Source of the DNA: Thermodesulfobacteriaceae bacterium UBA6232
GTDB lineage: Bacteria; Desulfobacterota; Thermodesulfobacteria; Thermodesulfobacteriales; Thermodesulfobacteriaceae
Direction of reading: 5' to 3'
NCBI GenBank assembly: GCA_002441555.1
Contig: DJWK01000019.1
Location: 54,444-60,301 of the forward strand
Length of the DNA: 5,858 nucleotides
In this document: positions 1-5,161 of the stretch, piece by piece
Numbering within the stretch: the first letter of the stretch is position 1
Layout: every line of letters begins with the position of its first letter
The notes under the pieces: model-generated
What the model was told of the DNA's origin: nothing
The model's input: only the letters and a program-made list of their open reading frames with translations
Databases searched by the model: none
Translations under genes and position numbers: made by a program

Positions 1-62
1 GCCTCAGGATAAGCCTTCTTAAGCCTTTTTATTATCTCCTTTACTTTCTTCTCCAAGGACAT
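1..62 (-). CDS. nth: Probable endonuclease III, N-terminal fragment (runs off left edge)
   Basis: Only 20 codons are visible, from an ATG at 62..60 to the window edge. They read MSLEKKVKEIIKRLKKAYPE, with a final partial codon GC (Ala). A basic first helix ending in KKAYPEA is typical of the start of endonuclease III. That enzyme is a helix-hairpin-helix, 4Fe-4S DNA glycosylase/AP lyase that removes oxidised pyrimidines in base excision repair. None of the catalytic Lys/Asp or cluster Cys residues is in the window, so the name rests on the N-terminal look alone. The gene lies 8 bp after the stop of the 225-aa gene. A purine-rich Shine-Dalgarno (GAGGGAAAG) overlaps that stop and directly precedes the ATG, so the two are probably one operon. 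Another helix-hairpin-helix protein cannot be excluded. Confidence 0.5.
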   Translation of the reverse strand, partial: MSLEKKVKEIIKRLKKAYPE

Positions 63-70
63 CTTTCCCT

Positions 71-748
71 CTAAACAAGAACTCCCTTAATTTTAGCTCC
101 TTCTAAGAATTTTTGAAGCTCCTTTAAAAATTCAGATTCAATTTCTTCTTTTAAATTAAGGGATTTTTCTTTTTCTATTTCCAAAGGAGCCGAAAATTCC
201 CTTAAAATACCTTCCCCTCTATCCACGAGTTCTGATATTTTAGAAGGCTCAAAGAATTTAACCCAATAAAAAAAATAGTAAAGTTTTCTAAGCTTATTTA
301 ATTTTTCTTCAGAAAGCTTTTCACCTTTTTCCATATTTTCCTCAAGTTCCATGCACAATTTTTTGATTAAGTCAAGAAGGGGAATTTGAATTTGTTTTCT
401 AATCTGTTCTTTAAGATTTAAAAAATCACAGGCAAGAAAGGGATATTCCCTTTCTTTATAAACTCTTCCAAGAAGCATTTCCTGATACCATTTTGAAAAC
501 TCAAGGGAAAAAAGATCCTGAGCATAAAGGTAATCAAAACCTCTTTCACAGAGTTCCTTTTCTTCAGGCTTTAGCTCAGGAAAATACTCATTTATAATTT
601 TTTCCCATAAAGAAGGCTTATACATTCGCAAAAGGGTTGCCAGAAATAGCCTCGGTGTAAATTGTATTTCCTTTTCCCTTACAAAAAACCTTTCCCTTTG
701 CAAAAACAATTTAAAAATTCTATCTATCCATTTTATTGTCAGAAACAT
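71..748 (-). CDS. Conserved-looking protein of unknown function (225 aa)
   Basis: I do not recognise this protein. It is 225 aa, lysine/glutamate-rich and predicted largely alpha-helical. It has aromatic clusters (for example around 87 WYQEM and 157 YYFFYWVKFF), no signal peptide, no convincing transmembrane segment and only two Cys. The last third is strongly charged and could form a coiled coil. The ATG at 748 has no Shine-Dalgarno. It does have TATAAT on the minus strand (760..755) with six bases (GAAAAA) before the ATG, so the mRNA probably starts at or next to the AUG. An internal Met at residue 42 (MYKPS) is an alternative start, but I see no ribosome site there. The gene precedes nth by 8 bp, so it is probably co-transcribed with a DNA-repair gene. 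A repair role would be a guess from context only. It is divergent from the 166-aa gene with a 22-bp gap. Confidence 0.75.
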   Translation of the reverse strand: MFLTIKWIDRIFKLFLQRERFFVREKEIQFTPRLFLATLLRMYKPSLWEKIINEYFPELKPEEKELCERGFDYLYAQDLFSLEFSKWYQEMLLGRVYKEREYPFLACDFLNLKEQIRKQIQIPLLDLIKKLCMELEENMEKGEKLSEEKLNKLRKLYYFFYWVKFFEPSKISELVDRGEGILREFSAPLEIEKEKSLNLKEEIESEFLKELQKFLEGAKIKGVLV

Positions 749-782
749 TTTTTCATTATAATATTTAAAAATGGCTAAACAA
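736..782. promoter_or_regulatory. Shared bidirectional promoter with palindromic -10 element
   Basis: The 22-bp gap between two divergent ATGs contains the perfect palindrome ATTATAAT (755-762). On the plus strand it gives TATAAT at 757-762, with TTGTCA at 736-741 as a -35 (15-bp spacer). On the minus strand it gives TATAAT at 760..755, with TTGTTT at 782..777 as a -35 (16-bp spacer). Normal -10 to +1 spacing puts transcription starts at about 769-771 on the plus strand and 749-747 on the minus strand, at or next to each ATG. No Shine-Dalgarno is present on either side. The two -35 boxes lie inside the opposite gene's first codons. The boxes are seen in the sequence; promoter activity and leaderless initiation are inferred. 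Confidence 0.6.
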
Positions 783-1271
783 GGTTTTCATCACCTCTTT
801 TTATCAAAAGGAGAAAATAAAGAGGAAGCCTTAAAAGTTGTTATCACATTCCTTGAAAAATATCAGCTTCTTCGGTATGAGAGATATGCTGTAGATAAAA
901 TTATTCAGGCCAGTGAAGATGGCTTTTTCGATGAATTAGCTCAGGCTCTGGAAAAAAATAAAAACATTCTTGAAAATTTCATCTCAGAACTTATGAAAGA
1001 AGGCTTTACCGCCTTATCAGACCTTTTAACCCTTCCCCAAGGATATTTAAGCAAGGTCTTTCATCTGATTGCCCATCTTCTTGACGGTTTTTTCGGAATA
1101 GATTCCTTTTTTTTCAATCTCCTTGAGGATTCTCACTGGGTAAGCAAACCCCTTCTTGAAAAAATAAAAAAAGAACCTGATAAATTTTATTTGATAAAAA
1201 TAACAGGTTTTATTGAAAAACCTGTTTCCATGTTTGAAATTTTAAGTCCTAAGAAGTTTCTTGAGAGATAA
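771..1271 (+). CDS. Protein of unknown function (166 aa)
   Basis: I do not recognise this protein. It is 166 aa, predicted mostly helical, has no Cys, and carries a hydrophobic middle (about 81-119: FTALSDLLTL... to ...DSFFFNLLED) that looks like amphipathic helices rather than a clear membrane anchor. The C-terminal part (KFYLIKITGFIEKPVSMFEI) looks like a short beta hairpin. Its ATG lies 8 bases after TATAAT and has no Shine-Dalgarno, so translation is probably leaderless. It diverges from the 225-aa gene through a shared promoter, so the two may be co-expressed. Its last 23 bp overlap, tail to tail, the end of the selenoprotein gene on the other strand. A terminator-like hairpin for that operon lies antisense within its codons near the 3' end. 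I see no terminator of its own. Codon use matches its neighbours, so it is probably a real native gene. Confidence 0.72.
   Translation: MAKQGFHHLFLSKGENKEEALKVVITFLEKYQLLRYERYAVDKIIQASEDGFFDELAQALEKNKNILENFISELMKEGFTALSDLLTLPQGYLSKVFHLIAHLLDGFFGIDSFFFNLLEDSHWVSKPLLEKIKKEPDKFYLIKITGFIEKPVSMFEILSPKKFLER
1196..1226 (-). terminator. Rho-independent-like terminator for the alaS-selenoprotein operon
   Basis: Read on the minus strand, AACAGGTTTT pairs perfectly with AAAACCTGTT (10 bp) around a 5-base loop. It is followed by A and then TTTTT. It starts 22 bases after the TAG of the selenoprotein gene, where an operon terminator would be expected. Read on the plus strand the hairpin is not followed by a T run, so it is directional. 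It lies inside the coding sequence of the convergent 166-aa gene. The stem has only three G-C pairs, which is weak for a thermophile, hence moderate confidence. Confidence 0.45.
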
Positions 1272-1575
1272 TTTCTCTTATTTTTTGGCGAAGAATTCCC
1301 ACTGAGGGAACTGGGGTAAGGCGTCCTGCCTCATCCACAAAAAGTCGTCAACTAAAACCACCTGAAGGAAGGGGCTGTATTTCCTCTCCATTTATTCTTA
1401 CTGTGGGAGAACCTTTAAGCCCAAGTTTTTCACCCTCTTCATCACTGAGCCTTTTAAAAATAACTTCTGCCTCAATTCCCTCAAGGAACAAAGCCTTGGA
1501 AATATTTTCCCTCAATTGGGGCTCACTGGGACAAACCAAATTCATAAAAACCTCAATTTTAATGGGCTTTTCCAT
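1249..1575 (-). CDS. Candidate selenoprotein: thioredoxin-fold small protein with in-frame UGA (Sec76)
   Basis: Read straight, this gene ends after 75 aa at TGA (1350..1348). Reading the TGA as selenocysteine gives a 108-aa protein ending at TAG (1251..1249). The N-terminal part is a thioredoxin-like fold: strand KIEVFMNLVC, Cys15 in CPSE followed by a helix, and GSPTV with the probable cis-Pro at Pro57. The sequence around the TGA is GGFS-U-RLFVDEAG, followed by VPSVGILRQKIREII, which reads as the final strand and helix such a domain needs. From memory, related proteins have Cys at the U position; I could not search. A SECIS-like hairpin follows the TGA. Cys15 and Sec76 could form a redox pair, implying a thiol or selenol oxidoreductase or metal-binding role; the substrate is unknown. 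The ATG overlaps the 3' end of alaS by 17 bp behind AGGAGGTGAT. The alternative is a nonsense-mutated Cys protein. Support would come from selA, selB, selC and selD in the genome. Confidence 0.78.
1314..1336 (-). promoter_or_regulatory. Bacterial SECIS-like hairpin downstream of the in-frame UGA
   Basis: In the minus-strand mRNA, GGAUGAGGC (1336..1328) pairs with GCCUUACCC (1322..1314) around the 5-base loop AGGAC. There are eight pairs, including one G-U, and a single A.C mismatch. The loop begins 20 bases after the UGA, within the range known for bacterial SECIS elements, which lie in the coding region just after the UGA. A G early in the apical loop also fits. The E. coli fdhF element has a similar GC-closed loop, AGGUCU, only three bases closer. 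A bulged U like that of fdhF is not evident. Its role would be to recruit SelB with Sec-tRNA; that is inferred. Confidence 0.68.
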
Positions 1576-4165
1576 AGGAAACTATCACCTCCTCAAGTTT
1601 TTTTCTTATCACTTCAAGAGGAAGCTTCTTTTTAAAGCTTCCCTGAGCAAGCTCCGACCTTCCTCCTCCCTTAAGTTCAAGATCCCTTTGCAGGGCTTTA
1701 AAAATTTCCCCTGCCTTAAACCTCTCTGAAAGATCCTTGGTTATCATACAAACCGCAAGGTTGTCTCCCTCCCTCTCTCCAATCAAAAAGAAAATACCAG
1801 AACCCAGTTTATTTTTGAAAAAATCTCCATATTCTCTCAATTCCTCCATTTTTTCTGTCCGGAATTTTGCCACCAAAAATTTAACTCCATTTACTTCTGA
1901 AACTTCTTTAAGTTTTCCTTCAAGCTCAGACCTTAAATCCCTTGTCCGTAAACTCTTTATTTCTCTTTGTAGATTAGCAATCTCAGCCAGTAAATCCTCA
2001 ACCCTCTTCTCAAGATCCTTTGGTGAGGTTTTAAGCTTTATGGAAAGATTTTTGATTCTCTCTTCAAGGGCTAAAAGATATTCATAAGCCTTTAATCCTG
2101 CAACTGCCTCAATTCTTCTAACTCCGCTTGCCACACTGCTTTCCGAAAGAATTTTTAAAAAACCAATCTCCCCGGTTGACCTTACATGAGTTCCTCCGCA
2201 AAGCTCACAAGAAATTTCATCAATCTTTACTACCCTGACAATTTCACCATATTTTTCCTCAAAAAAAGCAAGGGCTCCGAGGGTCTCAGCCTCCTCCCTC
2301 TCAACCCATTTTATCTCCAAAGGATAATTTTCAAGAATCCAGGTGTTCACAAGTTTTTCCACCTCTTTGAGCTCTTCCTCTTTTAAAGCCTGAAAGTGAG
2401 TAAAGTCAAAGCGAAGCCTTTCTGGTTCAACAAGGGAACCTGCTTGTCTCACATGGTTTCCAAGAACCTTTCTTAAGGCCGCATGAAGAAGATGGGTTGC
2501 GGTGTGATGTCTTGCGGTGTGAGCCCTTCTAATCCTTTCAACCTCAAGCTCAACCTCTTCTCCAATCTCAAATTCTCCTGAAAGAACTTTTATCTTATGA
2601 TAGATAACCTCTCCAACCTTTTGAACATCTATAACTTCTGCTTTTCCCTCCTTTCCTGTGATAAATCCTTTGTCAGCAACCTGCCCGCCCCCTTCTGGAT
2701 AAAAGGGTGTAATATCAGTTATCAAATATTCTCCAACTAGGGCCACAATTTTTCCTTTGGTCTTAAGTTCATCATAACCAACAAAGAGGGTCTGAACTCC
2801 CTCCTGAACAAGTTTTTTTATTTCCTCAGGAACCCTTTCAAGGGCACCCCTCCAGGATTTTCTGCTTTCCTCCCTTGCCTTTTCCCTTAATGCCTCAAAT
2901 CCTGCAAGATCAAGTTCAAAACCAAGGGGCAAAACATAATCCCTTACAAGGTCATAGGGGAATCCATAAGTATCATAAAGCCTAAAAAGAAGCTCTCCTG
3001 GAATAATTTTTTCTTCGCGACTTCTTAGTCTCTCAACCTCTCTTTCAAGAATCTCAAGACCAAAATTCAGGGTTTCAAGGAATCTCTCTTCCTCGATTTT
3101 TAAAACCTTTTCAACAACCTCCTTTCCTTCTCTAACCTCAGGATAAATATCGCCATATTCTGAAACTACAGGGTCTACCAGTTTATAAAGAAAGGGTTCC
3201 TTTAATCCAAGAATTTTCCCAAATCTTTCTGCCCTTCTAATAATTCTTCTCAAAACATAGCCTCTTCCCTCATTAGAAGGCATAATTCCCTCAGAGATAA
3301 GAAAAACACTTGCCCTTATATGATCGGCAATAACCCTGAAGGCAACCTCGGTATCTTTATTCTCTTTAAAGGCTCTTCCTGTAAGGTCTGAAAGAGCCTT
3401 CATAAGGCCTGCAAAAAGATCGGTATCATAGTTAGAAGGGACTCCCTGAACTACAGCAGTAATTCTTTCAAGCCCCATTCCTGTATCAATACTTGGTTTG
3501 GGAAGGGGCTTTAAAGTTCCATCGGGAAATCTTTCATATTGCATGAAAACAAGGTTCCAGATTTCAAGATAGCGATCACAATCACAACCTGGTTTGCAAT
3601 CAGGCCTTCCGCAGGAAAAGGCCACACCCTGATCATAAATAATTTCTGAACAGGGCCCGCAGGGTCCGGTATCTCCCATCATCCAAAAATTATCCTTTTC
3701 CCCAAGGCGTATTATCCTTTCTTCAGAAAAGCCAGCAATCTTTTTCCAGAGTTCGACTGCCTCTTCATCCTCTTTAAAAACTGTGGCATAAAGCCTCTCC
3801 TTAGGAAGAGAAAGCTCCTTGGTTACAAATTCCCAGGCATAGGCAATGGCCTCTTCCTTGAAATAATCTCCAAAGGAAAAATTTCCAAGCATCTCAAAAA
3901 AGGTGTGATGCCTTGCAGTATAGCCTACATTTTCAAGATCATTGTGCTTTCCACCGGCTCTCATGCACTTCTGGCAGGAAACTGCCCTTTTATAATGCCT
4001 TACCTCTTCGCCAAGAAAAACCTTTTTAAATTGAACCATCCCCGCATTAGTAAAAAGAAGCGTTGGATCATCCTTGGGTATAAGAGGAGAACTTGGAACA
4101 ACCTCATGACCTCTCTTTTTGAAAAATTCAAGAAATTTTTGCCTGATTTCCCTTCCCTTAAGCAT
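1559..4165 (-). CDS. alaS: Alanyl-tRNA synthetase
   Basis: This cytoplasmic class II synthetase of 868 aa charges tRNA-Ala and hydrolyses mischarged Ser/Gly-tRNA-Ala. It is full length for bacteria (about 870-880). The class II core is in the first 240 residues: FTNAGMVQFK (39-48), the motif 2 region RHHTFFEMLGNFSFGDYF (85-102), and DTGMGLERI (motif 3, 227-235). The editing domain has its zinc ligands, HTATH (His554, His558) and CGGTH (Cys656, His660). A coiled coil (about 695-745) leads to the C-terminal DHHA1-type domain with GGGR (833-836). A Cys-rich insert, C185-X4-C190-X3-C194-X-C196, precedes the conserved EIWNLVFMQ; such inserts occur in many bacterial AlaRS. The ATG is preceded by AGGGG with 7-base spacing. 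It lies 27 bp after the HEPN gene with no clear promoter of its own, so it is probably expressed from the upstream MNT promoter, at least in part. It overlaps the selenoprotein gene by 17 bp. Confidence 0.98.
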   Translation of the reverse strand: MLKGREIRQKFLEFFKKRGHEVVPSSPLIPKDDPTLLFTNAGMVQFKKVFLGEEVRHYKRAVSCQKCMRAGGKHNDLENVGYTARHHTFFEMLGNFSFGDYFKEEAIAYAWEFVTKELSLPKERLYATVFKEDEEAVELWKKIAGFSEERIIRLGEKDNFWMMGDTGPCGPCSEIIYDQGVAFSCGRPDCKPGCDCDRYLEIWNLVFMQYERFPDGTLKPLPKPSIDTGMGLERITAVVQGVPSNYDTDLFAGLMKALSDLTGRAFKENKDTEVAFRVIADHIRASVFLISEGIMPSNEGRGYVLRRIIRRAERFGKILGLKEPFLYKLVDPVVSEYGDIYPEVREGKEVVEKVLKIEEERFLETLNFGLEILEREVERLRSREEKIIPGELLFRLYDTYGFPYDLVRDYVLPLGFELDLAGFEALREKAREESRKSWRGALERVPEEIKKLVQEGVQTLFVGYDELKTKGKIVALVGEYLITDITPFYPEGGGQVADKGFITGKEGKAEVIDVQKVGEVIYHKIKVLSGEFEIGEEVELEVERIRRAHTARHHTATHLLHAALRKVLGNHVRQAGSLVEPERLRFDFTHFQALKEEELKEVEKLVNTWILENYPLEIKWVEREEAETLGALAFFEEKYGEIVRVVKIDEISCELCGGTHVRSTGEIGFLKILSESSVASGVRRIEAVAGLKAYEYLLALEERIKNLSIKLKTSPKDLEKRVEDLLAEIANLQREIKSLRTRDLRSELEGKLKEVSEVNGVKFLVAKFRTEKMEELREYGDFFKNKLGSGIFFLIGEREGDNLAVCMITKDLSERFKAGEIFKALQRDLELKGGGRSELAQGSFKKKLPLEVIRKKLEEVIVSYGKAH
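1584..1593 (-). promoter_or_regulatory. Extended Shine-Dalgarno deciding the selenoprotein start
   Basis: AGGAGGTGAT lies inside the last codons of alaS and matches the anti-Shine-Dalgarno end of 16S rRNA over ten bases. It ends 8 bases before the ATG at 1575. It supports independent, strong initiation of the downstream gene and favours this ATG over the internal Met11, which would remove the first beta strand. Confidence 0.7.
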
Positions 4166-4192
4166 ATTGTAACCCCTGAAAAGTTTAATCCT

Positions 4193-4606
4193 TTAACCCA
4201 TATCAAGGGCTTTCTTCACTATGGATTGTATTTCTTTGGCCCAATCAATGGCTTGTTCTGCTTCTTTTAAAGTATATTCCTCGGAAGGTATCCAGTCTTC
4301 CAATCCATAAAAAGCAAGCTCTCTTTCCTTGCGAAGTTTTCGTGAAATTTCTTTTATTCGGAAAAGATTATCCCTGATCACCTGAGGAAAAACCTCTTTA
4401 TTTGCTTCAATAAATTTTGATACATCATGCACCTTAGGAACCTCTAACCCAAAAGCCATGATAAGAGCCTTTAAAAGCAGCTCTACAACCTCTTCAGCCT
4501 CCCTTACTACATCAGCATAATCTTTCTCTTCTTTAAGGAATTCCAAAGCTTTTATTCTTTTTTCTGCCCGGAAAAGATAATCTTTAACTAATTTAAGTCG
4601 TTGCAG
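4193..4606 (-). CDS. HEPN-domain protein, partner of the adjacent nucleotidyltransferase (CTG start proposed)
   Basis: This is a helical HEPN-domain protein, paired with an MNT nucleotidyltransferase as in MntA-HepT-type systems. From TTG (4546) it would be 117 aa, but the frame is open upstream to TAG (4612..4610). The added residues (LKLVKDYLFRAEKRIKA) complete the first HEPN helix. No ATG, GTG or TTG exists in that stretch. CTG at 4606 has GGAGG 7 bases upstream, giving 137 aa. Visible HEPN features are EAEEVVELLLKALI (helix 2), VHDV (His60) and RKERELAFYG followed by DWIPSEEYT. The RX4-6H ribonuclease motif of active HEPN toxins is not present, so nuclease activity is doubtful and a nucleotide-binding or substrate role is possible. 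Tyr100 sits where a modified Tyr might be expected, by loose analogy with HepT. The gene overlaps the MNT gene by 14 bp and precedes alaS by 27 bp. Confidence 0.85.
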   Translation of the reverse strand: MQRLKLVKDYLFRAEKRIKALEFLKEEKDYADVVREAEEVVELLLKALIMAFGLEVPKVHDVSKFIEANKEVFPQVIRDNLFRIKEISRKLRKERELAFYGLEDWIPSEEYTLKEAEQAIDWAKEIQSIVKKALDMG

Positions 4607-5039
4607 AAGCTATCCTCCAGTGCTTTAAAGGAAAATTTTTTTCTATAATTTCTCCCCTTTTTATTTTTTCTTTTATTTCTTTAACGGTTTTTTCTATTAT
4701 TCCATTTTTATCATACAAAGTTATGTAATTTTCAAATATTCCTAAATAAAAGGGATGAAATTTTTCAAGCTCACTTAATTTTAAAACAAGGGGACTTAAA
4801 AAATGATTTCCAAAATAATATCCCACTCTTTCATAAAATTCCTCTAATCTTTTTCTTAAGGATAAAGGGCTCTCTTTTAAAACTACCAAAAGATCTATAT
4901 CAGAATAGGCTGCCAAATCACCCCTTGCTGCAGAACCAAATAATACCAAAGCCAAAAGATTTTCCCCGTAACTTTCTCTTATTTTCTCAAGAAGCTCCTT
5001 TTTCTTTTCAAGCAGTCTTTTTTGAAAAATTGTTTGCAT
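4593..5039 (-). CDS. Minimal nucleotidyltransferase (MNT family), antitoxin-type partner of HEPN
   Basis: A 148-aa protein of the polymerase-beta-like minimal nucleotidyltransferase family. The signature GSX10DXD is intact: LFGSAARGD... with Gly35-Ser36 and ...SDIDLLVVL with Asp47 and Asp49, which bind metal and NTP. I do not see an obvious third Asp on the later strand (SPLVLKLSELE). C-terminal residues YITLYDKNGIIEK are typical of the group paired with HEPN proteins. Known members (MntA) transfer AMP to a HEPN toxin Tyr; the target here is inferred from adjacency. The frame can be extended to TTG at 5075, but that TTG is part of a TTGACA -35 box, so I choose the ATG at 5039. It has no Shine-Dalgarno and lies 6 bases after a -10 box. 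It is first in a probable four-gene operon, MNT, HEPN, alaS, selenoprotein. Confidence 0.88.
   Translation of the reverse strand: MQTIFQKRLLEKKKELLEKIRESYGENLLALVLFGSAARGDLAAYSDIDLLVVLKESPLSLRKRLEEFYERVGYYFGNHFLSPLVLKLSELEKFHPFYLGIFENYITLYDKNGIIEKTVKEIKEKIKRGEIIEKNFPLKHWRIASATT
4614..4618 (-). promoter_or_regulatory. Shine-Dalgarno for the HEPN gene, inside the MNT gene end
   Basis: GGAGG lies in the last codons of the MNT gene (Trp-Arg), 7 bases before CTG at 4606. It is the only good ribosome site near the start of the HEPN frame, and it is far too distant (more than 60 bases) to serve TTG at 4546. It therefore decides the proposed non-AUG start. Confidence 0.5.
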
Positions 5040-5045
5040 CTTTTT

Positions 5046-5075
5046 AAAATAAATCATATTAAAAATCAATGTCAA
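5046..5075 (-). promoter_or_regulatory. Promoter of the MNT-HEPN-alaS-selenoprotein operon
   Basis: On the minus strand a consensus TTGACA (5075..5070) is followed after 18 bp by TATTTT (5051..5046); TTATTT with a 17-bp spacer is an alternative -10. Six bases (AAAAAG) then separate the -10 from the ATG at 5039, so the transcript probably starts at or next to the AUG. The layout matches the minus-strand gene at 748 (TATAAT, six bases, ATG). Confidence 0.6.
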
Positions 5076-5093
5076 GGTTAATAAAGAAGTGGC

Positions 5094-5129
5094 AAATTTT
5101 TGCTTTTGAAGTAAAATTTTGCTCTTGAA
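5094..5129 (+). repeat. Imperfect tandem direct repeat upstream of ndk
   Basis: TTTTGCTTTTGAA (5098-5110) recurs as TTTTGCTCTTGAA (5117-5129), 12 of 13 bases identical with a 19-bp period; both copies are preceded by AAA. It fills the region between the divergent MNT promoter and the ndk ribosome site. I found no convincing -35/-10 pair for ndk here (TTGAAG at 5106 and TAAAAT at 5112 are poorly spaced). The repeat may be an operator, a promoter part or chance in AT-rich DNA. Confidence 0.4.
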
Positions 5130-5161
5130 TTCTAAATTTAAACCCGTAAAGGAGGAAGGGC

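Noticed and set aside
1296..1310. Small hairpin TTCCC-ACTGA-GGGAA as a terminator for the 166-aa gene
   Set aside because: The stem is only 5 bp and no T run follows on either strand. It may simply be a local fold after the SECIS hairpin.
1348..1575. 75-aa protein ending at TGA as the complete gene
   Set aside because: It would lack the last strand and helix of the thioredoxin-like fold; the same frame continues with sensible protein and a SECIS-like hairpin, so I annotate the 108-aa read-through.
4000..4206. 68-aa minus-strand frame across the HEPN-alaS junction
   Set aside because: It is an out-of-frame overlap of the well supported alaS start and HEPN end, with no recognisable protein features.
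1403..4270. Several open frames on the plus strand (1403-1729, 1737-2087, 2186-2386, 3905-4270)
   Set aside because: They lie antisense to alaS, the selenoprotein gene or HEPN, are Ser/Phe/Lys-rich in the way antisense frames are, and have no ribosome sites or recognisable domains.
5040..5075. TTG at 5075 as the start of the nucleotidyltransferase
   Set aside because: That TTG is part of a consensus TTGACA, the extra residues (TLIFNMIYFKK) do not look like the family, and no ribosome site precedes it.
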